Shown one piece after another: positions 44,830-55,000 of a stretch of 64,000 nt of DNA; the first letter of the stretch is position 1; each line of letters starts with the position of its first letter. Both the position numbers and the translations under genes were made by a program. The notes beneath the pieces were generated by a model. The model did no database searches, was not told the origin of the DNA, and saw only the letters and a program-made list of their open reading frames with translations. This DNA comes from Gammaproteobacteria bacterium. GTDB lineage: Bacteria; Pseudomonadota; Gammaproteobacteria; Pseudomonadales; Pseudohongiellaceae. Where the stretch lies: positions 930,001-994,000 of the forward strand of contig JAWKZW010000001.1 of NCBI GenBank assembly GCA_041395725.1, given 5' to 3'.

Positions 44830-46290
44830 ATGCTCAATCGGATTACAGTCAGTCTTATCAGCAGGTTTATACTCGGCTTGTCGACTATATTTGGCTCTGG
44901 GTTTATCCATGCCCAACTGGCGCCAGGTCCTGATGAGCTGGGTCTGAGTTTGTCTGACCCCCAATTCTCCCAAGAGTTTAATGGCAGCTTTGAAGTCGGA
45001 CTGAGACCTGGAGCTCCCGCACTGGACGAACGGGAAAGTGTCATCCTGCAAGTTGTAAGCGACATGTATGTCGAGGACATTGATGCAGCATTGCGCTTCA
45101 TCTTTGATGAAAACCGGCGTGAGGAACTGCGGATACAAAGCGATCGTCGATATCGGCAAGGCAACGAACTGGATTTAGTCTACTCTGCCAATATCGAATA
45201 CGCCATTGGTCAGTTATACCAACTCAAGCGGGATCGACGCCGTGCTGAGGAGTATTATTTCCAAGCTATCGAAAAATACCCCTCTTATGTTGATGCATAC
45301 GTTCGACTGATGGAACTCTACCTTAATGAAGAGGATTGCGAAAAAGCCATGGAGGCAGGCAGGAAAGCGATAGAGATTGGGGGTGTAGATGGATATGTGT
45401 TTAAAGGATTCGGATTATGCCATATTCAGAATCTGGACCATGACGCCGCACTGACAGCTTTTAGAATGGCGAGTACTTTTCTACCTGAAGATGAATCAGT
45501 ACAGTATTACTATGCTTTGGCGGCTTTCAATGCGGGGTATTCATTGGAAGCTATCGGAATACTCGACCAACTAATACATGATTATCCGCAGAATAGAAAC
45601 TATCACTTTCTATTAGTTAACGCCTTTCTACAGGACAGCAACTACCAGGGAGCACTGGAAATTCTTGAAATCGCGCATAGAAAAGGCATGGGTAACGCGT
45701 CTTCTTATTCCCTATTGGGCGATATTTATATCGGTAATTCTATGCCTGACGCTGCAGCAGTTGCATACGTTTCAAGCTTGACGACGGATGAGCTTCCTTC
45801 TTTCGATACTGCACGAAAGCAATTTGACAACCTGGACAGACTGAATGCAAGTGATGCTACCGAGCAATATTTCGCTGAACTAGTCATTGCCTTTGAGGGC
45901 CGTCTGAACCGGATTGAGTCTCGCGAGTTAGATATTCTGCGCGCCAGGGTCCTTATCGATAACGGACAGGCACCAGATGGAATCAGTATCCTACAGAGTG
46001 TTATAGAAGATGATCCTATGAACGGAGAAGCGTCACTTTCACTGGCCAGGTACTACAGCCTTCAGAGTGACTTTGAGCGCGCGTCAATATATTTCCAACA
46101 GGCAGCTAATGACGACGATATTGCGCTTACTGCATTGACAGAGAACGCTCAACTTGCAATTGATAGACAAAACTGGAACCAAGCGTTCGATTTACTGTTC
46201 CAGGCAAGTCAAAAAGCGAATTCTGAATCAGCAGAAATAATAGACAACAATCTCAAAGCGATCGAACGTATACTGGATTTATTGGAATAA
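44830..46290 (+). CDS. Secreted TPR-repeat protein, second of two
   Basis: About 486 residues from ATG 44830, preceded by a strong ribosome binding site (GAGGGAG). An in-frame ATG at 44791 overlaps the upstream stop (ATGA). Signal peptide, then TPR-like repeats (IGQLYQLKRDRRRAEEYYFQAIEKYPSYVDAYVRLMELY, and EASLSLARYYSLQSDFERASIYFQQAA). It resembles the upstream protein in layout, length and many positions (GDCDNALTTINKAI versus EDCEKAMEAGRKAI), suggesting duplication. Likely partners of TtpC/DUF3450 in the periplasm. Last gene of the seven-gene operon. Confidence 0.82.
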   Translation: MLNRITVSLISRFILGLSTIFGSGFIHAQLAPGPDELGLSLSDPQFSQEFNGSFEVGLRPGAPALDERESVILQVVSDMYVEDIDAALRFIFDENRREELRIQSDRRYRQGNELDLVYSANIEYAIGQLYQLKRDRRRAEEYYFQAIEKYPSYVDAYVRLMELYLNEEDCEKAMEAGRKAIEIGGVDGYVFKGFGLCHIQNLDHDAALTAFRMASTFLPEDESVQYYYALAAFNAGYSLEAIGILDQLIHDYPQNRNYHFLLVNAFLQDSNYQGALEILEIAHRKGMGNASSYSLLGDIYIGNSMPDAAAVAYVSSLTTDELPSFDTARKQFDNLDRLNASDATEQYFAELVIAFEGRLNRIESRELDILRARVLIDNGQAPDGISILQSVIEDDPMNGEASLSLARYYSLQSDFERASIYFQQAANDDDIALTALTENAQLAIDRQNWNQAFDLLFQASQKANSESAEIIDNNLKAIERILDLLE

Positions 46291-46774
46291 TATTCGAAAT
46301 TCCTGCTGAGTTTGATCCTCGATTGGCCCACTGGCTGTAACTGGTTCCGTGATAATCATGCGGGAAATCGCCCATTATCCTCGCATAATCAGAATCAATG
46401 GCCAGCAATTCCCAATGCAGCGTTACCAGTGGTCCGGCAACCCCATTGGAGTATGGGAGGGACGTAGACTGTACGCCAACAATCGGAGCTTCGACCCGTA
46501 ATCCCGACATTTATTGATCCGTCCTTCGGAACAATTGGAAATCAATAAACGCTTCGAACTTGTATTTGAAAACAGGATACTTTATCACTTTGCGGTGACC
46601 GACCCAGAGATATACTTAACTCCCTTCATTGCAGAAGTGACTCTAATTGGATAAGTCGATGGGGAAGTTATCCACGAGTAGGCCTGCCACGAAGGGAACT
46701 ATTCTCTACCGAGCATCCTTGCTGGAGCACGACAGGAAGGAGGAGAATCTGCGAGAAACTCCTGACCATTAAAA
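46291..46774. other. Intergenic region
   Basis: 484 AT-rich bases. An 85-residue minus-strand frame (46253-46510) overlaps the TPR gene and shows no family features. No clear terminator or promoter. Confidence 0.4.
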
Positions 46775-47428
46775 ATGCGAAAGGAGGACTACATAATCGC
46801 CTTCAGGCATTACCTTACAGTAGTTAACCAAGCAGGCTTAATGTTGTTATTGCTGTTGGCATTGAACGACCACGCAATCGCACAACAGAATGAAAACAAC
46901 ACCGAGTCCCGGCAAACCGATCCGTCTAACTCATCGACGGTGCAGCAGGCCGCAGATGATTACGCTGAGCGACCAGTAATCAGCATCGAGCAGATAGCGG
47001 TGACAGGTCAACGTTCAATGTTCCCATTGCGGTCTCAGATCGACGACGCTAAGAGAGCACTCTACTCAAGCTACAACGATCTCAACCTGGACGACGAGTT
47101 CGACATCAATTGCCGAGTGTCAGACTGGACGGGAACCCGTATCAGGGAATTGACCTGCTGGCCAGTTTTCTTCGAAAATGCAGTCGCGAATAGTGCCCAG
47201 GTTTTTCTTCGCAAAAATGGATTACGGGATCCTGTCGGGCAAATGCGAACTCAATATGGGGGAAAGTTCGATGAAATGCGGAACAACATCATCAAGGTGG
47301 CCCGGGACAATCCCGAAGTCGAAGACGCCCTGATCGAGCTTGGTACCCTGGAAGCCGCCTATGAAAAAAAGCAGGCCGAGTGCCGACAAAATTCTTCTGT
47401 GTTGTTTATTTTCAGGAAATGCCGTTAA
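46775..47428 (+). CDS. Secreted protein with TonB-box-like motif
   Basis: A 217-residue exported protein: N-terminal hydrophobic segment (GLMLLLLLALNDHAIAQ), a Gln/Asn/Ser-rich linker, then ISIEQIAVTGQRSMFPLRSQIDDAKRALYSSYNDLN. A domain with two cysteines follows (DDEFDINCRVSDWTGTRIRELTCWPVFF), then a helical tail. The VTGQR stretch resembles the start of TonB-dependent receptors, but no barrel follows. Related proteins occur as hypothetical proteins in marine gammaproteobacteria, from memory. Odd feature: a perfect AAAGGAGG (46780-46787) lies inside the coding start, not before the ATG. Confidence 0.7.
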   Translation: MRKEDYIIAFRHYLTVVNQAGLMLLLLLALNDHAIAQQNENNTESRQTDPSNSSTVQQAADDYAERPVISIEQIAVTGQRSMFPLRSQIDDAKRALYSSYNDLNLDDEFDINCRVSDWTGTRIRELTCWPVFFENAVANSAQVFLRKNGLRDPVGQMRTQYGGKFDEMRNNIIKVARDNPEVEDALIELGTLEAAYEKKQAECRQNSSVLFIFRKCR

Positions 47429-47596
47429 CACTTTAAGGAGCCTCTGATAGATCACCTAGAAGTCCTCTCATTGACGGGAAGCAGATATGATTTATTGTCC
47501 GCTTATATTTCCGCTGTTTCACTTCTCTTCAAGCCTCCACAAACAGAATTTTTATTGAATTTATGGTATGTATAGGACACGCGCCTGACCTCTCAA

Positions 47597-50500
47597 TCAG
47601 GTGAAGTCCCTGGAAGATAACTGCATAGCGCCCAACCAATGGGTCAGATCCACCAGATCCCGGGCTATCAGGTGTGTCACCCCATCGCTGTGCTGCACAT
47701 GGCCGGACACCCCCAGCAATCTTGCCTGGCGCACCACCGGGCGCCGCCTTTCCCCCAGCGCCGGCCAGACCACCACATTGATCGTACCGGTCTCATCCTC
47801 CATGGTAATAAATGTGACACCAGACGCTGTCATCGGGCGTTGTCGGCAGGTGACGATGCCTGCCACCTTGACCAGATTCTCATCCTGAAAGCCGGACAGC
47901 CTGTCAGCTCGACTGACCCGATAACTGTCCAGATGATCTCTTAGCAGGGACAGCGGGTGACGACGCAGGGTAAACCCTGTCGCCCCATAATCGGCCATGA
48001 TGTTCTGGCTCTCGGTAGCCGGGGCCAGCATCACAGCAACGTCGATGTCGCCGCCACTATCACTGCCACTGTCAAACATATCCAGGCCCGCCCCTGTTTG
48101 CGGGAAACCGCTGTTTTCCGCAACAACGCCAGCCGCATACCAGAAGGCACGATGCCTGTCGCCACTCAGACCCCGCAAGGCATCAGCCGCGGCCAGCGCT
48201 TCCAGGTCCTTCTTGTTGATACCACTGCGGAATACCAGTTCCTGGATACTCCGAAAGGTTACGCCTTTCACCCCACCTTGCTGTCGGTCTTTCTGTCGGT
48301 CTTGCTGCCCTTCTTTTACTTTATCCTTTGCCCCGTTTTCTGCCCCTGCTCCTGCCTTCTCTTTTACAACCCCTGTTGCCTCTTGTTTCGTTCCTTCTCC
48401 TGCTCTTTCTTTTGCCTTCCCTTTTGCCTTCCCGTTTGTCTTACCTTTTGTGTCTCCGGTTTCGTCTGCGGCCACACTGCCACCCGCCCGACGCAACTCG
48501 ATGACAGGATTTTCCCGCGCCTCCACGATGGCCCGCGCACCTGCTTCCGACAGACCCTTAACCTGGTTGAACCCAATACGCAGCGCGGGACTAGGGTTGC
48601 TGTTAAAGCGCCCTGCTGCTCCGTTGCCATCTGCTGGTGTATCCGACCGGACTGCTGTTTGCATGCCCGGGCCACCGACACCGTCTCTGGTGGTATCACC
48701 GGCACTGACAGATTGAAGGGCCTCACTCAGCTCTTCCGCTCTCCGCCGTCTCGCTATCCCCGTTTCCGGGAACACCGACCGCCCCGTGCCCGCTGAAAGT
48801 TCCAGGGTGCACTCGTAAAAGCTGTGGTTCACATCTACCGGCAGCACCTTCACACCATGGCGCCTGGCATCCTGCAACAGCTGAGCTGGCGCATAAAAGC
48901 CCATGGGCTGGCTGTTCAGCAGCGCACAGCAGAACGCCGCCGGGTGATAGCATTTGAGCCAGGATGATACATAGGCAATCAACGCAAAACTGGCGGAGTG
49001 TGATTCAGGGAATCCGTAATCGCCGAATCCCTGAATCTGTCGGAACAGCCGCTCGGCGAATGCGTGCTCATAACCCCTCGACAGCATGCCTTGAATAAGC
49101 TTTTCGCGGTACTGCTCCAGGCCGCCCTTGCGTTTCCAGGCTGCCATCGCACGCCGCAGCTGATCCGCTTCGCCGCCGCTGAAGCCTGCAGCCACCATAG
49201 CCAGCTGCATCACCTGTTCCTGGAAGATCGGTACCCCCAGGGTGCGCTCCAGAACGGCCTTTACCTCATCGCTGGGATAGGTCACCACCTCTTTGCCACT
49301 ACGCCGCGCCAGGTAAGGGTGCACCATGTCGCCCTGAATAGGGCCAGGCCGCACAATCGCGATCTGAATCACCAGATCGTAGTAATTGCGCGGCTTTAAT
49401 CGGGGCAACATGCTCATCTGGGCCCGGGACTCGACCTGGAACACGCCTACCGTATCCGCCTCGCCCATCATGTCATAGACTTTGGGGTCTTCGGCCGGAA
49501 TCTTCTGCATGGTCAATTCTTCGGCACTGTAACTGCTCACCAGTTGCAGACATTTTTTCACCGCAGTAAGCATACCCAATGCCAGCACATCGATTTTCAG
49601 CAGCCCCAGAGCCTCCAGATCATCCTTTTCCCACTGGATCACTGTGCGATCAACCATGGAGGCATTCTCGATGGGCACCAGATGCGACAACGGCCCCTGG
49701 CTGATGACAAACCCCCCAACATGCTGGGAAAGGTGACGGGGAAAGCCGATCAGGCTGCGGCACAGATAAACCAGCCGCCTGATATCTGGGTCGGCGTAGT
49801 CGATACCGGAGTCAGACAGCTGCTCTTCCAGATCAGACCCCCACCAGTAGATGGATCTGGCAATAGCATCCAGGCGCTCTTTTTCCAGCCCCAACACCTT
49901 GCCCACCTCTCGAACAGCACTGCGGGAACGGTAGGTGATTACAGTGGCAGCCAGGGCCGCCCGGCCGCGACCATACTTATTGTAGATGTACTGAATAACC
50001 TCTTCACGGCGGGCGTTTTCGAAATCAACGTCAATGTCCGGTGGCTCATCCCGCTCCCGGGAAATAAATCGCTCGAACAACACCGCCACCCGATCCGGAT
50101 CCACTTCCGTAATACCCAGGCAATAGCAGACCGCCGAGTTGGCTGCCGAGCCCCGGCCCTGACAGAGAATCTGCTGGCTCCGGGCAAAATCCACCAGATC
50201 ATGGACCGTCAGGAAGTAATGCTCATACCCCAACTCTCTGATCAGTGCCAGTTCATGCTCTATGATGTTGCGTACTTTAGGTGAGGCACCGCCGGGCCAG
50301 CGGCGGCGGATGCCCCGCTCCGTCAATTCCCGCAGCCAGCCATGGGGAGTGTAGCCCTCGGGTACCAGCTCCCGGGGATATTCATAGCGCAGTTCGTCGA
50401 GGGAAAAGTGGCAACGGCTGGCAATATTCACCGTCTCTGCCAAGAGCGAACGCGGATATATTTTTACCAGTTGTTCTATTTTTCTCAGATGCCGCTCACC

Positions 50501-51256
50501 ATTGGGTTCGGCGTCATAACCCAGCTCCTCCAGACGCCGCCCCAGCCGGATCGCCGTAACCGTGTCCTGCAGGATACGGCGCCGGGGGCTGTGCATGTAG
50601 ACACCACCGGCAGCACAAAGAGGCACAGCAAACTGTCTGCCCAATGTCTCCAGGTAGCCCAGCTCTTTAAGGTCGTTGCCGCGCAGCAACAGCTCCACGG
50701 CTATCCAGAGCCGATTCCGCAGCAGGCGCCTCAGCCACACCAGCTGCGAAACAACCACCTCTTCCGGCTGTTGCAGGTCCGGCACCCAGAGCGCCAGGCA
50801 GTGGGTCGGCAGATTGGCCTCCAGCATAGCGCGATCGAGTCGGTACTCCCCCTTCCGCGTCTCACGCCGCGCGCAGGTAATCAGATGGCTCAACTCTCCG
50901 TAGCCGCTACGATTGGCAGCCAGCAGTACCAGCCTGAAAGCCTCCCCCGGCCCGGCTTCCGCACCAGCGGTGACAGTCAACTCAGATCCAATGATCAGCT
51001 TCAGGCCGACCTGCCGGGCCGCTACATACGCCCTTACCACGCCACTCAGAGAGCACTCATCGGTAATGGCCAGCGCCTGGTAACCCAGGCGGTATGCGGT
51101 CTCCACCAGCTCCTCCGGAAACGAAGCGCCACGCAGAAAAGTATAGTTGGAGATACAGTGCAGCTCCGCATAGCCAGGCAGGTCATCGGACTGCTCAGGC
51201 GATTCCGGCTCAGCCCTGGGTGGCGAAGTGGTTTTGTGGGGGGATTTTCTGGCCAT
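47597..51256 (-). CDS. dnaE2: Error-prone DNA polymerase DnaE2
   Basis: A 1219-residue C-family polymerase. It has an N-terminal PHP domain (ELHCISNYTFLRGASFPEE) and the catalytic core PPD407-I-D409-VDFENARR with a third acidic residue in LGLLKIDVLALGM. PVDVNHSFYECTLE and a C-terminal OB-fold (ITCRQRPMTASGVTFITMEDETG) follow. DnaE2 is normally about 1020-1080 residues. The extra length lies in two insertions: residues about 819-886, and a Lys/Gly/Glu-rich stretch about 930-992 (KGKTNGKAKGKAKERAGEG...). Partner of ImuA/ImuB in SOS mutagenesis. Start 16 bases from a perfect LexA box. Confidence 0.95.
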   Translation of the reverse strand: MARKSPHKTTSPPRAEPESPEQSDDLPGYAELHCISNYTFLRGASFPEELVETAYRLGYQALAITDECSLSGVVRAYVAARQVGLKLIIGSELTVTAGAEAGPGEAFRLVLLAANRSGYGELSHLITCARRETRKGEYRLDRAMLEANLPTHCLALWVPDLQQPEEVVVSQLVWLRRLLRNRLWIAVELLLRGNDLKELGYLETLGRQFAVPLCAAGGVYMHSPRRRILQDTVTAIRLGRRLEELGYDAEPNGERHLRKIEQLVKIYPRSLLAETVNIASRCHFSLDELRYEYPRELVPEGYTPHGWLRELTERGIRRRWPGGASPKVRNIIEHELALIRELGYEHYFLTVHDLVDFARSQQILCQGRGSAANSAVCYCLGITEVDPDRVAVLFERFISRERDEPPDIDVDFENARREEVIQYIYNKYGRGRAALAATVITYRSRSAVREVGKVLGLEKERLDAIARSIYWWGSDLEEQLSDSGIDYADPDIRRLVYLCRSLIGFPRHLSQHVGGFVISQGPLSHLVPIENASMVDRTVIQWEKDDLEALGLLKIDVLALGMLTAVKKCLQLVSSYSAEELTMQKIPAEDPKVYDMMGEADTVGVFQVESRAQMSMLPRLKPRNYYDLVIQIAIVRPGPIQGDMVHPYLARRSGKEVVTYPSDEVKAVLERTLGVPIFQEQVMQLAMVAAGFSGGEADQLRRAMAAWKRKGGLEQYREKLIQGMLSRGYEHAFAERLFRQIQGFGDYGFPESHSASFALIAYVSSWLKCYHPAAFCCALLNSQPMGFYAPAQLLQDARRHGVKVLPVDVNHSFYECTLELSAGTGRSVFPETGIARRRRAEELSEALQSVSAGDTTRDGVGGPGMQTAVRSDTPADGNGAAGRFNSNPSPALRIGFNQVKGLSEAGARAIVEARENPVIELRRAGGSVAADETGDTKGKTNGKAKGKAKERAGEGTKQEATGVVKEKAGAGAENGAKDKVKEGQQDRQKDRQQGGVKGVTFRSIQELVFRSGINKKDLEALAAADALRGLSGDRHRAFWYAAGVVAENSGFPQTGAGLDMFDSGSDSGGDIDVAVMLAPATESQNIMADYGATGFTLRRHPLSLLRDHLDSYRVSRADRLSGFQDENLVKVAGIVTCRQRPMTASGVTFITMEDETGTINVVVWPALGERRRPVVRQARLLGVSGHVQHSDGVTHLIARDLVDLTHWLGAMQLSSRDFT

Positions 51257-51272
51257 CGTACCAAATAAATAA

Positions 51273-51292
51273 TACTGTATATATATACAGTA
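51273..51292 (-). promoter_or_regulatory. LexA (SOS) box of dnaE2
   Basis: The 20-mer tactgtatatatatacagta is a perfect palindromic match to the E. coli LexA consensus. It lies 16 bases upstream of the dnaE2 start, within its promoter. The divergent thioesterase gene starts about 170 bases away on the other side. Confidence 0.96.
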
Positions 51293-51460
51293 TTCTTCGG
51301 GTGGCCAGGTGTCAATCGATTGTGAATGAAATCCCCTCGAATCAGCACACCGGGATGGGGCCGGAGCTCCAATCGAGGAGAAAGTCCGCCAGTGTCACAG
51401 ATTTGCCACAAAAGCTCACAGAGCCAGGTTACATGGTTGACGGGTAAAATTAATCCTGTA

Positions 51461-52081
51461 ATGTATCAGCGCTCCAGTAATTCGAATAAAAACGATCCCG
51501 CCGTGAACCTGTACCTGCGACTCTTACTTGTCCTGCTCAAGAATATGACGGTCAGTCCGCGCCATCACAGTCATGCCTGTGAAAGCCGGTTCCGCGTTTT
51601 ACCTCATGATCTGGATGCCTTCGGTCACATGAACAACGGCCGCTACCTGCAGATCATGGATGTGGCACGTGCCGAGTGGATGATGCAGACCGGCGTCGCC
51701 AGCGCCATCCGCCAGAACCGCTGGGGGCCTGTTCTGGGAGGCGGTTTTACCCGCTTCCGCCATTCAATGAAGCTATGGCAGAGTTACAGCGTCCTGACCC
51801 GCCTGCTCGGTTGGGATAACCACTGGTTTTACCTGGAACACTGCTTCCTCGATAAGCAGCAGCGCTATGTGGCGGTCGGCGTCACCCGGGCAGGTCTGCG
51901 CAAAAAGGGGGCATGGGTCCCCGCCCAGAAGGTTGCCAACATCGTGGCACCAGGTGCCACTTCGCCTCTGATACCGGATCACGTACTGGAATGGCTTGAA
52001 CTTGAACAGCGTATGTACCAGCACGGCAAGGAACATTGGCAACAACACATCGAGATCAAAAATTACAAAAAGGCCGGCTGA
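51461..52081 (+). CDS. Acyl-CoA thioesterase-like hot-dog protein
   Basis: About 206 residues from ATG 51461. A GTG at 51503 (VNLYLRLLLVLLK) is a likely alternative because relatives begin there. The 4HBT-like hot-dog motif is FRVLPHDLDAFGHMNNGRYLQIMDVARAEWMMQTG, with the catalytic Asp and the HMNNGRYL signature. A short membrane-binding N-terminal helix is predicted. Its stop shares a base with the start of the MMPL fusion gene (TGATG), so the two are translationally coupled. Expected to hydrolyse or bind acyl thioesters. Confidence 0.82.
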   Translation: MYQRSSNSNKNDPAVNLYLRLLLVLLKNMTVSPRHHSHACESRFRVLPHDLDAFGHMNNGRYLQIMDVARAEWMMQTGVASAIRQNRWGPVLGGGFTRFRHSMKLWQSYSVLTRLLGWDNHWFYLEHCFLDKQQRYVAVGVTRAGLRKKGAWVPAQKVANIVAPGATSPLIPDHVLEWLELEQRMYQHGKEHWQQHIEIKNYKKAG

Positions 52082-55000
52082 TGTTTTTACTGAATACCAG
52101 AACTCGGGACTTTTTCCAGACCGTCACTTCCCATCCACGCCTGGCACTCGTGGGTGCCCTGCTGATCATAGCGCTGACGGCTTCCGGATTAACCCAACTG
52201 GTCAAAGACACCTCAGTAAAGGCTTTCATCCCGCCAGGTCACCCGGCCCTGCTGGCTGACCAGAAAGCCGCAGAGCTGTTCGGTTTATCGGACACAATGG
52301 CCGTGGCTATCATTACCAACGACGGCAGTTCGATTTTCAGTGCCGGGACACTGGCACTCATCGATGAACTGACCCAACAGATTGCCGGCCTGCCCAATAT
52401 TCAATTTGACCGGGTTTCAAGCCTGGCAACGGAATCCTCCATCAGCGGTGACGGTGGTGCAATCTTCGTAGACCCTTATATAGACCCTTTCGAGCTCAGC
52501 CCGGAGTTCATTGCCGACAGCCGGGCCCGCTGGCTTTCCATGACGCCCCATCAGGGCACTCTGGTCAGTGAGGACGAAAGCGGCGCTGTCATCATGGCCG
52601 AACTGGTGGATTCCGATCTGGCCGCCGAAACCTATCAGCAGGTGCTGGAGCTGACCGCCGGGATCGAAAGCGATGCCGTTGCCATTCATGTGGCCGGCCC
52701 GGCAGCAGTCAGTGGCTATTTGAGCAGCTACATCGACCAGGACGCCAGCAAACTCCAACCCATAGTTTTCATCGTCGTACTGGGTTTTATTTACCTGGCA
52801 TTTCGCCGCTTCTCCGCCCTGCCCGGCCCGCTGGTTGTGGTCATCGGTGCCGCCGGCGGCGCCCTGGGTATCATGGCCTGGAGTGGCGTGCCCTACTACG
52901 CCATCACCAATGCCCTGCCGGTCATTATCGTGGCAATCTCGGTGGCTGATGCCATCCATATTCTGTCCTCGTACTACCAGCATCGGGAACAGGAACCGGA
53001 CGCCAGCGAGCGGGATCTGATCGTGTCGGCCATGGCCACCATGGCGCGACCAATAACCCTCACCTCCATTACCACCATGGCCGGTTTCATCGGTATCGCC
53101 CTCATATCAATCATGCCCCCGATCAGGTTTTTCGCCATTTTTGCCTGCCTGGGGGTGGCACTGGCCTGGCTGTTTTCCATGTTTGTCCTGCCCAACGTGC
53201 TGCTGATAATCAGTCCGGGGCACAGTCCGGCGTTCAGGAACTGGAAAGAAAATCGCCCCAGCCGTGTCGGTCAGTTCCTGGCCCACATTGGTACTTCTTC
53301 ACCGCTGCGCTATCACAGCACTCTTGGGATATTTGTGTTGCTGAGCCTGATCGCCTTCTACGGTGCGTCGATGCTGCGCATCGACCGCTCCCAGGTGGAA
53401 AATTTCGCCAGCGACGAGCCTATCCGTATTGCCGATGAACTCATCAATGAGCGCTTTGCCGGTACGGCCTTTCTCGACGTCATCATCGAAGCCGATCAAC
53501 CGGATGGCATGCTGCAGGTAGCGAACCTGGAAAAGGTCCGCGCCCTGCAGGAGTATATGGAGCAACAGCCGTTCGTAACCAAGACAGTCTCCATTGTTGA
53601 CTACCTCAGCCAGTTACACGGCGCGATCGAGGACCTGTCGGCGGCCGAAATTGCTGCCCGGGTGCTGCCTGATACCGACGCCGGCATTGCCGAAACACTG
53701 TTCGTCTACGAGGTGTCCGGAGACCCGACCGACTTCGAAGAGGAGATCGATGCCGACTATCAGCGAGTACTGGTCCGCGGCGTGCTCGACGCCCACTATT
53801 TCAGCGAAACCCGGCAGGCCGTTGAAGCCATGGAACATTACCTGCAGGACAACTTCAATCAACCGGGGCTGACCGCCTCCCTCACGGGCGACGTGGACAT
53901 CAGCTATAACTGGATGCTGAGCCTGCAGACTTCTCATTTCAATGGTGTTCTCCTTTCCCTGATCCTGGTACTTACCGCCGCAATGGTGGTCTTCAGGTCA
54001 ACCATTAAAGGCCTGATCTCCGTGCTGCCGGTGGCTTTTACCGTGCTGCTGCTATACGCCTGCATGGGATACCTGGGAATCTACCTGGAGCCGGCCACCT
54101 CCATGTTTGCCGCCATTGCACTCGGGGTCGGAGTAGACTTCGCCATCCACCTGGTGGATGGCCTGCACACCGGTATGCTGGAGCATGAGGGAGATCTCAA
54201 GAAAGTGGCCCGACTGACCCTGCCGCCAATCGCCAGGGCCTGTTTTTTCAACTCAATGGCGCTGGGCATCGGGTTTTCCGTACTGATGATCAGTGATTTA
54301 CCCACACTCATTCGATTCGGAGGTCTGATTACCGTGGCATCATTCACCAGTTATCTGGCTGCCCTGCTGATGGTCCCGGCCCTGTTCGCCGTGGAAAAAG
54401 ACCTGCTCGGGCACCGACCCGCTCCCCGGCGCAGATACCTTGTACCGGTATCGCTGTTGCTGATGGTAGCGGTATTGATGGGCTTCAGCAGCCAGTCCAA
54501 TGGAGCGGAAGCTGAAGACCAGGCGCAACGCATCGCCGAAGCGGTTGCCAGCCGGGCGGAGGGTACAGCCCTGCGCCGTACCATCGATATGGCACTGACC
54601 AGTCGTCGGGGAAGGGTTGAGAACCGCGTTGCGCTGGTTCACAAGCAAAGTGACGACCAACTGCGCATGACCCGAATCACTTTCCTGGAACCGTCGAAGA
54701 GCCGCGACGTAACTTTTCTCAGCCACGACTACCATAAACCATCAGCCACCGATGAACGCTGGATGTACCTGCCGACCAGCCGTCGGGTTCGCCGCATCCC
54801 GGCCTCCCAGCGAGGCAACAGTTTCCTGGGCACCGACTTTTCCTACGAGGACATTCAATCGGAACTCAAGTTCAAGCTGAGCGATTGGGATTTCCAGTAC
54901 GATGGCCAGGTAACAGAGGAAGGTCGCGTCCTGCACCGGTTGAAAGGCACGCCGAAAGACGATCGAACCGCCCAGGAACTGGGCTATGGGGCTTTCACTG

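Noticed and set aside
46253..46510. 85-residue minus-strand frame
   Set aside because: Overlaps the end of the TPR gene, no signal or motif, no promoter.
48283..48470. Low-complexity part of dnaE2 as a possible assembly error or inserted element
   Set aside because: Frame is kept on both sides and no inverted or direct repeats flank it; treated as a true in-frame insertion.
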